Positions 46,060 to 58,030 of a DNA stretch of 64,000 bases are shown in pieces. The DNA is from Plotosus lineatus (taxonomy: Eukaryota; Chordata; Actinopteri; Siluriformes; Plotosidae): contig CM045732.1 in the NCBI GenBank assembly GCA_024760905.1, positions 51,502,496-51,566,495 on the forward strand, read 5' to 3'. The notes beneath the pieces were generated by a model. It did no database searches. It saw only the letters and a program-made list of their open reading frames with translations, and was not told the origin of the DNA. Made by a program: the position numbers and the translations under genes. The first letter of the stretch is position 1; every line of letters starts with the position of its first letter.

Positions 46060-46267
46060 AGTACTGGAGTATCAGCAGAGTCCAATGACGTGGAAGACGT
46101 CATTGACCGAGTCAAGAACTTTTAATTTGACACAGACCCGTGTCACTCCATTCTTTTACTCTTTGTTTATCCGGTTGGTACGCTGAGCTTGTGTGGACGA
46201 AAAGACACGTTAACAGCGCCTCCATCTTAGACAGGTCCTTTTCGTTGCCTTTAGCTACAGTTGGAAA
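46060..46267 (+). promoter_or_regulatory. thap6: thap6 promoter region
   Basis: Upstream of the thap6 ATG are a CRE-like GACGTCAT (about 46098) and a YY1-like CCTCCATCTTAG (about 46219-46230) in a locally CpG-richer stretch. No clear TATA box. TSS not determined. Confidence 0.4.
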
Positions 46268-46347
46268 ATGCCGGTACAGTGCGCAGCATATGGATGTAAG
46301 AATCGACGAAATGCAAATCTAAGAAAACAAGGTGTCACTTTCCACAG
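46268..46347 (+). CDS. thap6: thap6 exon 1
   Basis: MPVQCAAYGCKNRRNANLRK then QGVTFH plus a split Arg codon. First two zinc ligands C5 and C10. Donor ACAG|GTGAAA. Confidence 0.88.
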
Positions 46348-49300
46348 GTGAAATTTCTGATTATATTTATATGTGTGTTGTTTACATTCAAACAGGAGCT
46401 ATTCATTAGCATGTTGTTTGTTATATAGCTAGTTAAACTGACAGTTTGTTGTTTAAGCAATAAAGGTAACCACATTATCCGTAAATCTGAATACCGCAAT
46501 GATCAGTATTCTTCAGGTGAACTTGTTTGATGTAAGATTAATTTTAGTAGTTGTGTTTACACCAGTCTAACATTATGAATGCGTAATTTAAACTCCATTT
46601 GCGGAGTATTTGACTGCTGGACATCACTAACACAGCCTTTGTGGTCTGTCTGGGAAAAAAAACCAGGCAAACCCGAAACTTTCTAACACTTGAACATACT
46701 GTACATGCTAATAATGACAGTTTTGCCTTCAAACCCCAACCGGATGTATTGTTCCTTCACTTCCCTTGGAGGCTCCACCCACTCCTGTTTCAGCAAATCT
46801 AAAAATACAGACGTCACTGTGACTTTTAATCGGAAGACAAACTCAACATGGGCTCACGCTCCCAAAATCAAAACCAAGTTCGTTGTATTTATACAGTGTG
46901 TCTCCAGCTTGGTTCTATTAACTACCAGATCTCCAAAACAAAGCTCAAGATGGAGATAAATTTTAAATTACTGCCACTGCAGTGTTGATGACTTTATTCA
47001 TGTAACCAATAAGATGAAAAACGACTTGATTTATCATCAAAGGCTCTGGGCAAAATGTGAATTGATCAGTAAGCTGTACTTTTCAGGAGATTTACCCACA
47101 TGCATACATGCACGTGTGTGTACAGCATACAGTAGATATATATAGATACGCCATCAGCCATCTTAAAGCGGTGCCAGCGAGTAGCAAGCATAGGTATAAA
47201 GTTGTCATTCATTCATCTTCTGAACCATTTAATCCTGATTAGGGTCACGGGGAGACTGGCGCCCATGTCAGCCAACTCTGGGCGAGGGTGAAGTACACCC
47301 TCGACAGCTTGCCAGGCCATCATTCATTCCATTCATACTGACACCTAGGGTGATTTGGAACAACCAGTTATCTTACTGTGCATGTTGTTGAACTGTGGGA
47401 GGAAACCCACACAAGAACGGGGAGAACATACAAACTCCATACAGAAACACCTGAGCTGGGAATTGAACCCAGGACCATCTTTGCTGGTATAAAGATGTCT
47501 TTTCAATATATGTCTATATTTATGGGAGCAAGTCTTAGAAAGGCATGGAATCATTGATTGATTTACCAAAGCCAGGTTATTGAACTAAAATAAATGCTCC
47601 AGTTTTGTGCAGGTTATGGCTGCACACAATACAGAAATGAAAAATCCAAACAAGCACGAGTGAAACAGCTGGTTCTGGTTTATTGCACGTGTCATGGTTT
47701 ATTGCACGTGTCAGGCATCGTAATATGATATGCCAATCTGGTCATCTTGCTGTGGGCCCATGGCAGAGAGAGCAAATTATCAGATCATCAACAGAAGTGA
47801 TTGAGCAGCATCTGGTGAATTTTGATGTCGAAGAAGCAAGAAAAGCGGCGATTGATTGTTTAGAAACGAGGTCAAACGTACTGTCCAACCACGAGCATGT
47901 TTTCTCGTGTAATTCTCCTGTAACAAAGTTTTTCCGTGCGAGATTTTGGAAGTGTACGTCTTCAGCAGCACCTACCATAAAAATGTGTTTCTGACCGAAG
48001 TATGTCAGATTTAGTCATGTGTTTGTTTATGAAAATGCCAGTGTTTAAAGTTATTGAGCGCAAGGATGAACATCTCATCAAGGAACTAGACCAGAGCATT
48101 AAGAATAAATTTAGATGGGCATGGTTGGAGAAAACAGTAAAGATTAGCTCAACCTTATACTCGCTGACTTCATCAGGAAAGTAGACGTGACTGAGAAAGT
48201 TTTGTGCACATACTGTGACGATTTAATCTGCTATGGATCCAAAGGCTGTGTTGCTATTGAGAACCATGCCAGACATAAGAAGCATATAGATAAGGTGACA
48301 CTGAGGAAAACCAACTATACACTGTCAAGTGCTTTACAGGACCATTTCTCACTTGCTGCTCATACATGAAACACACTTGGGAGACTCCTACTGTACAGAT
48401 TTATTAGTTGAGGAATAGATGCAGCTGAAACATGGCTTATACTCTTTGGTCACTTGGCTAATCAACATGAAAAAAGATGAAGGAAAATATTTTATCATAT
48501 TATTTTTCATAAGGTTCTCTTTAAAAATATTCCTTCCAGGAGACATCAATTAAGCTCCTTTTTTGTAAGTATAACCCCAAACCTTTTTAGGGGGCTTCGC
48601 CCCCCCTGAACCCCCCCCCAGCGGGGGCACTGCCCCCACAACCTCGCAGGGAGCCTAGGCGGCCCCCTTGTCCCCTGCCAATTTCTCCTCCTTGCCATAA
48701 AGGCTTGTTCTCATCCCTGATATTTCATACATATTTCATACAAAATTTAATGCAGCCGTGAGGGGGGACACAAACCAGTGTCTCTCCCTCACGCCGGTCC
48801 CAAGCCCGGATAAATGCAGAGGGTTGCATCAGGAAGGGCATCCGGCATAAAACAAATGCCAAATAAAATATGCGAATCACAAGAAAGAGTGACATACCGG
48901 ATCGGTCGAGGCCCGGGTTAATAACGACCGCCATCACTGCTGTTAACCAACAGGGTGCTGGTGGAAATTTGGAAATTGGACTACTGTTGGTCGAAGACGT
49001 CGAAGAAGGAGAGGCGGGAGGCGTGTCCGTAGGCAGAGAGAGAAGAGGAAAGGCATGAGTCTAGGACTGAAAGTAGGGACTTTGAATGTTGGAACTATGA
49101 AAGAAAAAGGTAGAGAGCTGGCTGACATGATGCAGAGGAGGAAGGTGGACATACTGTGAGTTCAGGAGATCAGGTGGAAAGGTATTAAGGCTAGAAGCTT
49201 AGGAGCAGGGTTTAAGCTGTTTTTTCATGGTGTGGATGGGAAGAGAAATGGAGTAGGAGTCATCTTGAAGGAGGAGTTTGTCAAGTTTGTCAAGAATGTT

Positions 49301-51499
49301 GTAGAAGTGAAAAGAGTGTCAGACAGAGTGATGAGTCTCAAGTTAGAAATTGAGGTGTGATGCTCAATGTTGTTAGTGCGGAGATAGGAGCATACAAGTA
49401 GTACATCTTGCGCAGGCGATGCAATTTGAAGGAAGTCAGTGACTGCAAAGTAGTAATGGGTGAGAGTGTTGCCAAACAGCATAGGATGGTGGTGTGCAGG
49501 ATGACGCTGATGGTGAGGAAGATGAAGAAGGCAAAGGCAGAGCAGAAGACAAAGTAGTGGAAGGTGAAAAAGGAAGAGTGTCGTGTTGTCTTCAAGGAGG
49601 AGTTGAAACAGGCTTTGGGTGGTCAGGAAGTGCTTCCAGATGACTGGACAACTACAGCAAATGTGATAAGGGAGACAGGTAAGAGAATACTTGGTGTGTC
49701 ATCTGGAAGGAGAGTAGATAATGAGATTTGGTGGTGGAATGAGGAAGTGCAGGAGTGTGTACAAAGGAAGAGGTTAGCTAAGTGGGACATTGAAAGGACC
49801 GAAGAGAGTAAACAGGAGTACAGGGTGACACAGCGTAAGGCAAAGGTAGTGGTGTCAAAGGCCAAACAGAGGACTTATGATGACTTGTATGCTCGGTTGG
49901 AAAGTAAAGAGGGAGAAAATGATTTATGCAGGTTAGCACAGCAGAGAAATTGAGATGGGAAGGACGTGCAGCAAGTTAGACTGATTAAGGACAGAGAGGA
50001 AAATGTATTGACTGATGACAGAAGTGTGCTGGGAAGATGGAAAGAGTACTTTGAAGAACTGATGAATGAGGAAATGAGAGAGAAAAAAAGAGTAGAAGAG
50101 GTGACCGTCGAGGACCAGGAAGTAGCAAAGATTACTTAGGGTGAAGTGAGGGGGGCATTGAAGAGGATGAAGAATGGAAAGGCAGTTGGTCCTGATGACA
50201 TACCGGTGGAGGTATGGAATTGTCTAGGAGAGGTAGCAGTAGAGTTCAGGAGAGGTAGCAATAGAGTTCCTGACAAGAACATTCAACAAGGTATTAGAGA
50301 GTGAGAGGATGCCAGAGGAATGGAGAAGTGTGCTGGTGCCCATTTTTAAGAACAAGGGAGACATGCAGAGTTGTGGCAACTACAGAGGGATAAAGTTGAT
50401 GAGCCATACAATGAAGTTATGGGAAAGAATACTGGAAGCAAGACTAAGGGCAGAGGTCAGCATTTGTGAACAACAGTTTGGTTTCATGCCAAGAAAGAGC
50501 ACCACAGATGCAGTGTTTGCCTTGAGGATGTTAATGGAGAAGTACAGAGAAGGACAGAGGGAGCTGCATTGTGCCTTTGTGGATCTGGAGAAAGCATATG
50601 ACAGGGTGCCGAGAGAGGAACTGTGGTATTGCATGAGGCAGTCTGGAGTGGCAGAGAAGTATGTTAGAGTGGTGCAGGACATGTATAAGAGATGTAAGAC
50701 AGTGGTGAGGTGTGCTGTCAGTGTGACAGAAGAGTTCAAGGTGGAGGTGGGACTGCATCAAGGGTCAGCTCTGAGCCCCTTCTTGTTTGCTATGGTGATG
50801 GACAGGCTGACAGACGAGGTTAGACAAGATTCTCCATGGATTATGATGTTTGCAGATGACATTGTGATCTGCAGTGAGAGCAGAGAATAAGTGCAGGAGA
50901 ATCTAGAGAGGTGGAGGTATGCCCTGGAAAGGAGGTGAATGAAGGTTAGCCTCCGTAAGACAGAATACATGTGTGTGAACGAGAATGATCCAAGAGAAAC
51001 GGTGAGGTTACAGGGAGCAGAGATAAGGAAGTTGGAGGATTTTAAGTACTTAGGCTCAACAATCCAGACCCCCAGTGCAGCTAACTGGGTTATCAACGGC
51101 CGGCCATGTCTCTCACTGTCTACGGTGAAAGGCATGTAAAAGAACCATTGCTGACTTTCGTAAAGAGCAGGCTGCAAAGCGATCAGCGTGTTTCTGTCCC
51201 TTGCTAAAGGATTGTGTCAGGAAGGGCATCCGATGTAAAAACCTATGCCAAATCAAATATGCAAATCAATTGTAGCCTGGAGTTTTCATAAGTAGAGGCG
51301 CATTTTACATGTAAAACGCGTGATTCGTTCCAATACTACCCCTTTAAAAATGATAAAAGTACACCAATTTTGTATGAAATATGTGTCAAAAGTAAAAGAA
51401 AATGATCTATTAAACCATTTAAACATTTTATTTACATATTAAACTGTTTTATGAACAGATTTATTAATTCAACCATAATTAAACATTTTTATTAACGCC

Positions 51500-51537
<38 letters not shown>

Positions 51538-51569
51538 ACTGTCTTTTTATCTCTCTATCTCTCTGTGTG

Positions 51570-51625
<56 letters not shown>

Positions 51626-51956
51626 ACAACACACATTTGTGGCGCACTCCACTAAATGCAGGATGCCGGAGCATTTTAAGACGGGGAATTCAAAGCGCAC
51701 TCCCTGCTTGACAGATCGGAGGTGCGGACTCAACTTTAACTTGTCTCCTTGAGGGATCGGAGGTCCAGATGAGCCACGTTTTGCTCACATTCGGCGGAGC
51801 GTGCCACATTTTATTAAACATTTACTGAATTAAACAACTTAAAAATCGAAAAATAAGCTGCAATGTGCTCTCTCGAAAGAGAGTTAAAAGAACGCCTCCT
51901 TTCATTTCTGACTGACTCTGTATGCAGTCTCTCTCTCTCATTCACACACACACACA

Positions 51957-51995
<39 letters not shown>

Positions 51996-54031
51996 AAAAC
52001 TCTGTCTCTCTGGTGTGTTTTGCCGAATGCGGGTTTCGCCCACACGCAATGTGCAGCCAACAGACCAATTCTATTTAAATGTTTAAATGGATGGGATGTT
52101 GTATTTAAAGCAGAATAACAGTACCTGTTTGAAAGATCAGAGGTCCTGATTCAATATTAACTTGCTTCCTTGCGAGATCGGAGGTCTTGTCCCACGAAGC
52201 ACTCTGTTTTCATGCTCCTTCTGCTTCAATATCGTGCCAAAATAATCGTCTCCGTCACTGTATTTCCGCTTTAAGGTCTCCTTCTGATTCAATATTGTCC
52301 CGATTGTCAGAGTTTTGGCGATAAAGAAATATAACGCTGCATGATCAATCTCAAAACAAGCCAACAGTCCTGTTCAACTCTCCTTCACGCGTGTGACAAA
52401 CAGGAAGTATTTATACAGGGAGTATGGTTACGGGTCAGCTCCCTCCTGGCCATTGGTAGGCCAGCGGGGCGGGATGTTGGGAGACAGCCAATGAGAGAGC
52501 AACTCGTGCAATGTTTGAATTTTGAATGGCATGTTTGAATTTTTGAATGGTGCGTTTGCCACTTTTCGTAAGAAGAGGACGAAAATTTAGGAAAATGTTT
52601 TTCGTAACCTGAATTTTTCATACTCAGAGGTTTTCATAAGTACACAGCCCCGACTGTGTGTATGTATATATACATACATATATACATGTATGTATAAATA
52701 CATAATTAAAATGTATTATATTACTGTAATATGTGTCACGGTTCTGAATTACTGAGTCCCGTTGTAAAAGTATTGTGAGACTAATTAAAATTATATAAAG
52801 TTATATGAATATTGTTAAATGTTTGTCAGACATATTGTGATATGAAATTAATTCACTTACCTCGATGCAGTTAATAATTGTTTACATATTTTTGAACCTG
52901 CATTTGTGTGTAAAATGAATAAAGATTTATAATTTATATGAGGTAATTTTTATTAGTCATGGACATTGAATTAATTTTCAGTCACTGACTTGGGAAATGT
53001 GCCATAATTCCGGCAAGAAATCAGTTTGACTTTAAATAGTAGTTTTGTTTTCACATTTCAATCAATATTGGAACAATTTATTAGTAACTTTATAGAAATA
53101 ATATATTTCTACTGTATGCCAGACATGTGAGGCAGTGTTTGTTTAAATTGGTTCACCTCCCAAAGATGGCTGCGGTACGACAAGCCGAATATGTACTTTG
53201 CCAAGGTTTGTACAGCGTGCTTTACATATCCATGTGTATCTATGGTGGATGGTACCAGTTAAAAGTTTGTTCCTCACCAGGCTCATTTTTTTCTTCCCCT
53301 GAAGGTATACTGCAGGGGTCTTCAATCTTATCCACAAAGGGCCAGTGTGGGTGCAGGTTTTCACTTCAACCAAACAGTAGCCACAACTTTCTCCTGTTTC
53401 AATCGCTGATCATCAAAAGAAAAGAAAAAAACTAGATTGGACATTACTATATCAATTCTGAAGTGGAGCAATCTTGGTGAGATCACTTAAGACTTTAAGC
53501 AAGGTAATCTCACCAAGATGGCCCCACTCCAGAGTTGAAACATGGATGTGGAATCTAGTTTTTTTTTTTTTTCTTTTCTTTTTTCTTTTGATGACAGGTG
53601 ATTGAAACCGGTGGAAGGTGTGGCTACTGTTTGGTTGAAGTGAAAACCTGCACCCACATTGGCCCTTTGTGGATAAGATTGGAGATCCCTGAAACACTGA
53701 AATCCAGTCTACCCGTAATTCTGGAAAATTTGTGTGTCATTTCAACTTGGAAATCAGGAACTTGGGCAATATCCAATGTTTCTGATGTTGTTCCACTGAT
53801 TTAAACCCAGTTAATATAAATTAATTATAAGCGTACTGTATAACACTTTTTAAGTATGTGTTCATAAAACAACCCCCCTCCCCATGAAATAATAAGCAAA
53901 TACTGTATTATTCACCAGAGTCGCGACCCAAATTAGGATTAAGTGCTTCAGAAAATGAATCGATGATATCTGTATGTGAGTTTTGGTACTGTGTGTGTGT
54001 GTGTGTGTACATACTTTTTATGTGTGTGTAT

Positions 54032-54071
<40 letters not shown>

Positions 54072-54082
54072 AAACATAAAAT

Positions 54083-54143
<61 letters not shown>

Positions 54144-55239
54144 CATACACACACATATAAAAAGTATGTACTGTGTGTGTATATATACACATAGTGGCAC
54201 TCTCTGGATACTTACAGACTTGAAAATATATACTGTACTGTAAATTGTACACACAAACACAAAAGACTTCATTATCGACAATGGCCGCATAGAGTGAGCT
54301 AATACTCAGTGGATAACAAGTCAGTGTCTGAATATCATTGAAAATAAAAAAGAAATTGGTTTGTGTAAATTGGGATGATGCAAGGTCCTGTCAGTGAATA
54401 TGTTCAGAGTTAATACTTTTGTAAATGTAGAGAATTCACCCTGATTGTAGAATCACTCTTTTAATATACCAGGGATGTGTGCCTGATTCTTTCTCGAAGT
54501 CCTAATGACAAGTAATTTTTGTGTGTAAATGTATTTCAAGGTTTCCTACTAAAGCTAAATTGAAAAAAATTTGGGTGACTGCTCTCAGAAAAAAGGGGTT
54601 TTCAGCAACTCTTCATTCAGTTCTGTGCAGCCAGCATTTCAAAGAGGATGATATTGACAGAACTGGGCAGATTGTTCGCCTGCGTGAAGGAGCAGTCCCA
54701 TCCATTTTTAATTTCCCAGCACATCTTCAAAAAGTAAGTTTAATTGTTAAATACTATATATATATATATATTCGCTGCATCTCCTAATGCAACATGTTAT
54801 TTTAGAAACCCAGTAAAACAAGAAAGACAGCAACATCAAGGAAAGCTGCTGCTCCTTATGAAGTAGAGGTGGTGAAAGCTAATAGCAATGCCAACAATGA
54901 AAAAACTGAAACTCTGGTTTGTAATGTAAGTATTTCTTAGATCAGGAACAGAAAAAAAAAGAGAAACTCATATGCCTTGAATGAACATGCATGGAGCCTG
55001 TGTCTTTCTTTTCTGAGCAGGAGCACTCGTATGCACTGGATCCTTCACCCAAAAGGCTAAAAGAAAGATTGGTGCAGGCCCTGGCAAACATGGAGCACCT
55101 CCAGCGTCAACTCCGCAATGCCAAAGATAGAGAGAGGAGGTGCAAGACAACACTAAAGAGTGCCTTGGATGACCTAAAAGAGCGAAATTTTATCACTGAT
55201 GAACTTCATCAAAAACTGGAGATGTATTCAAACCTTTAG
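46268..55239 (+). CDS. thap6: THAP domain-containing protein 6-like, 4 exons
   Basis: Small nuclear DNA-binding protein with an N-terminal C2CH THAP zinc finger, a fold shared with P-element transposase, and a C-terminal coiled coil. Exons 46268-46347, 54541-54733, 54806-54925 and 55021-55239 join in frame to 612 bases, 203 residues (human THAP6 is 222). Zinc ligands C5, C10, C56, H59 are all present, as are FPT (28-30), W38 and AVPSIF (78-83). The last exon starts EHSYALDPSPKRLKERL and is helical with basic/acidic heptads. It matches the EHSYS..SPKKLK...RE.R segment of THAP6 better than THAP1 or THAP2. Intron 1 is 8.2 kb and full of transposons. AATAAA lies at 55522-55527. Target sites unknown. 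Confidence 0.87.
47683..48370 (+). pseudogene. hAT/BED-like transposase remnant
   Basis: Two short frames: one ending at 47994 with EEARKAAIDCLETRSNVLSN, and 48002-48369 with KFRWAWLEK and, after a frame break, VLCTYCDDLICYGSKGC...HARHKKH. The Cys-x2-Cys ... His-x4-His pattern resembles a BED-type zinc finger of transposases. No catalytic domain. Family uncertain. Confidence 0.4.
48590..48710. repeat. GC-rich inverted-repeat tract
   Basis: Alternating G and C runs ('agggggcttcgccccccctg', 'agcgggggcactgcccccac') that can fold. Probably part of a transposon 3' region; a similar 'gggggctgcaccccctgg' occurs at 27872. Confidence 0.4.
48756..51068 (+). mobile_element. RTE-type LINE copy in thap6 intron 1
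   Basis: 5' region and endonuclease remnants (TLNVGTMKEKGRELADMMQR near 49081) with stops, then linker DDWTTTANVIRETGKRILGV (49564-49953). The most intact reverse transcriptase in the window lies at 50309-50890: LVPIFKNKGDMQSCGNYRGI, VDLEKAYDRVPREELWY, LHQGSALSPFLFAMVMDRL and catalytic FADDIVIC. Stops follow at 50888 and 50937. The copy breaks off after KYLGSTIQ at about 51068 and continues directly into SINE sequence. Dead copy. Confidence 0.88.
51069..51271 (+). repeat. SINE 3' half fused to the LINE
   Basis: Plus-strand 3' half of the 9999-10354 SINE family, starting inside its body ('ccccagtgcagctaactgggt') with no flanking gap from the LINE. Confidence 0.75.
51272..52660. repeat. non-coding repeat block with CA/CT microsatellites
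   Basis: Both edges contain 'gttttcataagta'. Inside, 'gatcggaggt'-type motifs recur (51716, 51756, 52178) and (CA)n/(CT)n tracts lie at 51507-51535, 51572-51627 and 51943-51990. It may be one large non-autonomous transposon, but I cannot name it. Confidence 0.35.
52661..53300. other. thap6 intron 1, AT-rich stretch
   Basis: No exon or named repeat seen. Confidence 0.45.
53313..53691. mobile_element. foldback (long palindrome) element
   Basis: The left arm from 'caggggtcttcaatcttatc' and the right arm ending 'gataagattggagatccctg' are inverted copies along nearly the whole 379 bases, with the centre near 53495-53505 ('cttaagactttaag'). The arms agree at roughly nine bases in ten by eye. Confidence 0.75.
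53993..54190. repeat. (GT)n/(AC)n/(TA)n microsatellite with inverted flanks
   Basis: The order is GT run, 'acatactttttatgtgtgtg', AC run, TA run, then 'cacatataaaaagtatgtac', the inverse of the left flank, and another GT run. Confidence 0.85.
54541..54733 (+). CDS. thap6: thap6 exon 2: rest of THAP domain
   Basis: FPTKAKLKKIWVTALRKKGF, then VLCSQHFKEDDIDRTGQ and GAVPSIFNF. Completes the C2CH finger and the AVPxIF signature. Acceptor TTTCAAG, donor AAA|GTAAGT. Confidence 0.92.
54806..54925 (+). CDS. thap6: thap6 exon 3: basic/acidic linker
   Basis: 40 codons, KPSKTRKTATSRKAAAPYEV and then an Asn/Glu-rich stretch to LVCN. The basic KPSKTRK..SRK could serve in nuclear import. Donor AAT|GTAAGT. 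Confidence 0.85.
55021..55239 (+). CDS. thap6: thap6 exon 4: coiled coil and stop
   Basis: 72 codons plus TAG at 55237-55239, with strong helix/coiled-coil character (about residues 140-200). Acceptor is TTTCTTTTCTGAGCAG. Confidence 0.9.
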   Translation, partial: EHSYALDPSPKRLKERLVQALANMEHLQRQLRNAKDRERRCKTTLKSALDDLKERNFITDELHQKLEMYSNL

Positions 55240-55521
55240 GAGTCATTAGCTCTTGTAAATTTTGCTAAAGTTGCACAGTGCTGCTTTAATATTTAATATT
55301 TCAGTTTTGTGGCACAAAAGAAAAGGGTTAAACAGTTTGCACACAGTTCCTTTTGGGTTTATCTGTTTATGTGGGTTCTCCATGTCCAACGATTATGTTT
55401 ACTGGAACCAGACATTTTTTCATGAATCTCTCACCAGCTTTGCTGAAGACATTTCTTGCACTTGAAGACTGCTTGCATTCTGTAAAATAGTATTTGCCTG
55501 TAAATACTGCATTTTTTTGCA

Positions 55522-55527
55522 AATAAA
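55522..55527 (+). terminator. thap6: thap6 polyadenylation signal
   Basis: Canonical AATAAA 283 bases after the stop, followed by T-rich sequence. Confidence 0.6.
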
Positions 55528-55669
55528 TTTTTTTTATAGTTTTTGTTCACTGACCCCGTGTAGCAGCTTATAGAGATTGAGTTAGATTTTGCTGTGTTTC
55601 TCGTAATTTTTTAAAGAAATAGTATATTTACAATTGTTTGATATATACTGTCTGTGTGTTAACTCTCTC

Positions 55670-57118
55670 CAGAGGTGGGAAAACCACGGCCCGCGTGCCA
55701 CATCCGGCCCGTTGCTCTTTTTAATCCGGCCTGCCAAAGATTGATTGGTGCAGAATTCATGTTTGATGTGAATGATCTCACTAATTTGACTTGTAATGAC
55801 AGCATTTCAACACTAGTGGCGCATTACTTTTGCGTCCCTCGAGCCATTTCCTGTTATCACTCTTGCACTGCACAGAGCCATCAGCAGCAATGTCAGAGAA
55901 AAGAAACAGTTGAGTGCCGAGTGGTTCATAAGGAATGGACACTTAAATACTTTTATACTGAAGTCTGATCAAAGGCTGTATGTTTTATTTGCCAAGAAAC
56001 CATTGCGCTTTGAAAAGAATACAACATCAGCTGCCACTTTTCCACCAAGCTTGCTAATTACACAACAACCTATTACCGCAAGAACGTCCGGCACTGCTGA
56101 TAGGTTGGTCGAGAGCTTACAGACTCCGCAAAGAACCTTCATCTGGGCAACTTCCATCCAAGAATCAAGCACAAGTATATATGTATAATTCACTAGGAAG
56201 CAATTGGTAAATCCGTGATGCAACTCAAGTAGTGAATCCGGTTGTGAAACTCATCAAGTTTATTCGAGTGAGGGACTTCAGCATCGCCAGTTCATTCATT
56301 TTCCTGAAGAAACTGAGGCTGATCACAGGGCCTTACTTTACCTTGTAATGTATGCTGGTTCAGTTTGGGAAAAGTATGTCAACGAGAGTGGAGCTCAAAC
56401 AGGAGATTATTTCATTTTTGGAGCTACTTGAGAACACTGACAATGTTCCTGAGCTGAAAGACACAGGTTGGCTTTGTGATTTCACTTTTACTGTGGACAA
56501 ACTGACCCACATGAACGAGCTGAATGCGAAGCTACAATGGAAAAATAGTTTGTGCATGAAATACAAGCAAACGTCAGAGCGTTCAAAACCAGGCTAGTTT
56601 TATTTTCAAAGCAAATGTCAGACAAGCCATTTGCTCATTTCTCCATTGCTCAAGAGGCCATGTAAAATGAACAAATCCAGGAAGAATTCTGCCATTAATT
56701 TGTGACTTTGGAAAAATAGACAGGGCACTTCAGCTGGTGTCAGGTCCCTTGTCACAAGGGCCTGAAACGGTACCACAGGAGTTACAATTGGAACTGATTG
56801 ATCTCCAATGTGACATGATGTTGGAGGAGAAATTAATCTCCCTTAAACTGGATGAGTTTTATGCTTCATTAAGTGCAGCCAAATTTCCAAACATCCAGAA
56901 GATGGCACAGAGGATACTGGTGTTGTTTGGCTCGACATATGTGTGTGAACAGACTTAGTGTGATGAACACCATCAAAGCAGCCCACAGATCTCAACTGAG
57001 TGATGAACACCTCAAATTTGTTCCGAGAACCACAACAGAATTACAGCCAGGGTTCGATGCAGTGGCAAAAATGGATGAAATGGATGATTTTAATGCTTTT
57101 TCTGTTTATGTTTGATCT
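55670..57118 (+). pseudogene. degraded hAT transposase (Charlie/GTF2IRD2-like)
   Basis: Pieces in three frames: an N-terminal BED-like start (55910-56188), TGWLCDFTFTVDKLTHMNEL (56352-56597), PQELQLELIDLQCDMMLEEK (56737-56958) and FGSTYVCEQTFSVMNTIKAA with a frameshift at about 56957 and SQLSDEHLKF. This is the order of hAT transposases related to GTF2IRD2/FAM200-type proteins, including the C-terminal dimerisation block. At least three frame breaks, so not functional. Confidence 0.75.
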
Positions 57119-57120
57119 GT

Positions 57121-58030
57121 AGGGGGAGAGTGGGGCCAGTTGAACCACACCTTCTCTTGTTCCCAAAATACAACTGTCAAGTTCTAAAGCACCATCTAAC
57201 GTTAACTGAAGTAACTGCGGCCATTTTGTTCTGAGAGTCATAACTGAAGCATAGTGGGTAAGTACAGTACACTGGATGAAAGAATAATTATTTTTAATGG
57301 TGAAAGTGAAAAATAGCAAAATCTGTTTGTACCTTCATACATCCAAAATTTTAGAGGAACTGTAGATACTACCTTTACTACTTAGAGAGGAATACTCCTA
57401 AAGTATTATCACAGCACAAGAAAACTCATTGTGTAACTCGGTCAGTCTGTGAAAATATTTTATTTTTCCATGTTGAACAGTGGTTATATATAGCCTATAT
57501 AACATGTATAACAGGAAGGCCAAAGAGGCAGAAGAAATTTGTGATCCCAGCAGACCTCAGCAAATGGCAAATTGAGTGTGAAAACATACAGTAGTTAAAT
57601 ATTTAATGTTCAGAGAAGATATAATGATCCACGAAAAATTTTAAATATACAGTAATTACATTTTTTCATCTGAATAAGAGCATTTGTTCAGAGCAGATAG
57701 TATAATTTTTATTAAATTAATAGTTCATCAGTAGTTAGAAGTTCATATTTACATGTAAAAATAAAAGTTTTTAAAATAGAATACAATTGTATGTTTTGCT
57801 CTTTGACATTGTCACATTTGATTCAAGTGACCCCACCAGCTGATTCAAGTTACCCCATTTTAAAAATATAACTTTATGAAAAAGGGGAAATTATACACAG
57901 AAGCAATCTGCATTGTATCACAGCCAGAATCTGTTACAATAATTCACACAAATATGAGAAAGCTAAAATAAATATTATGAAAGTTACTGATCAAAATGTA
58001 AAATTTGGTTCAACTGGCCTCACTCTCTTC
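57121..58030. mobile_element. MITE with 'gagtggggccagttgaacc' ends
   Basis: The left end 'gagagtggggccagttgaac' and right end 'ggttcaactggcctcactct' are inverted copies about 900 bases apart. 'gattcaagtgacccca' repeats internally. Non-coding. Confidence 0.65.

Noticed and set aside
53948..54290. Open frames rich in Ile/Tyr and Cys/Val
   Set aside because: They arise from the TA and GT microsatellites at 53993-54190.
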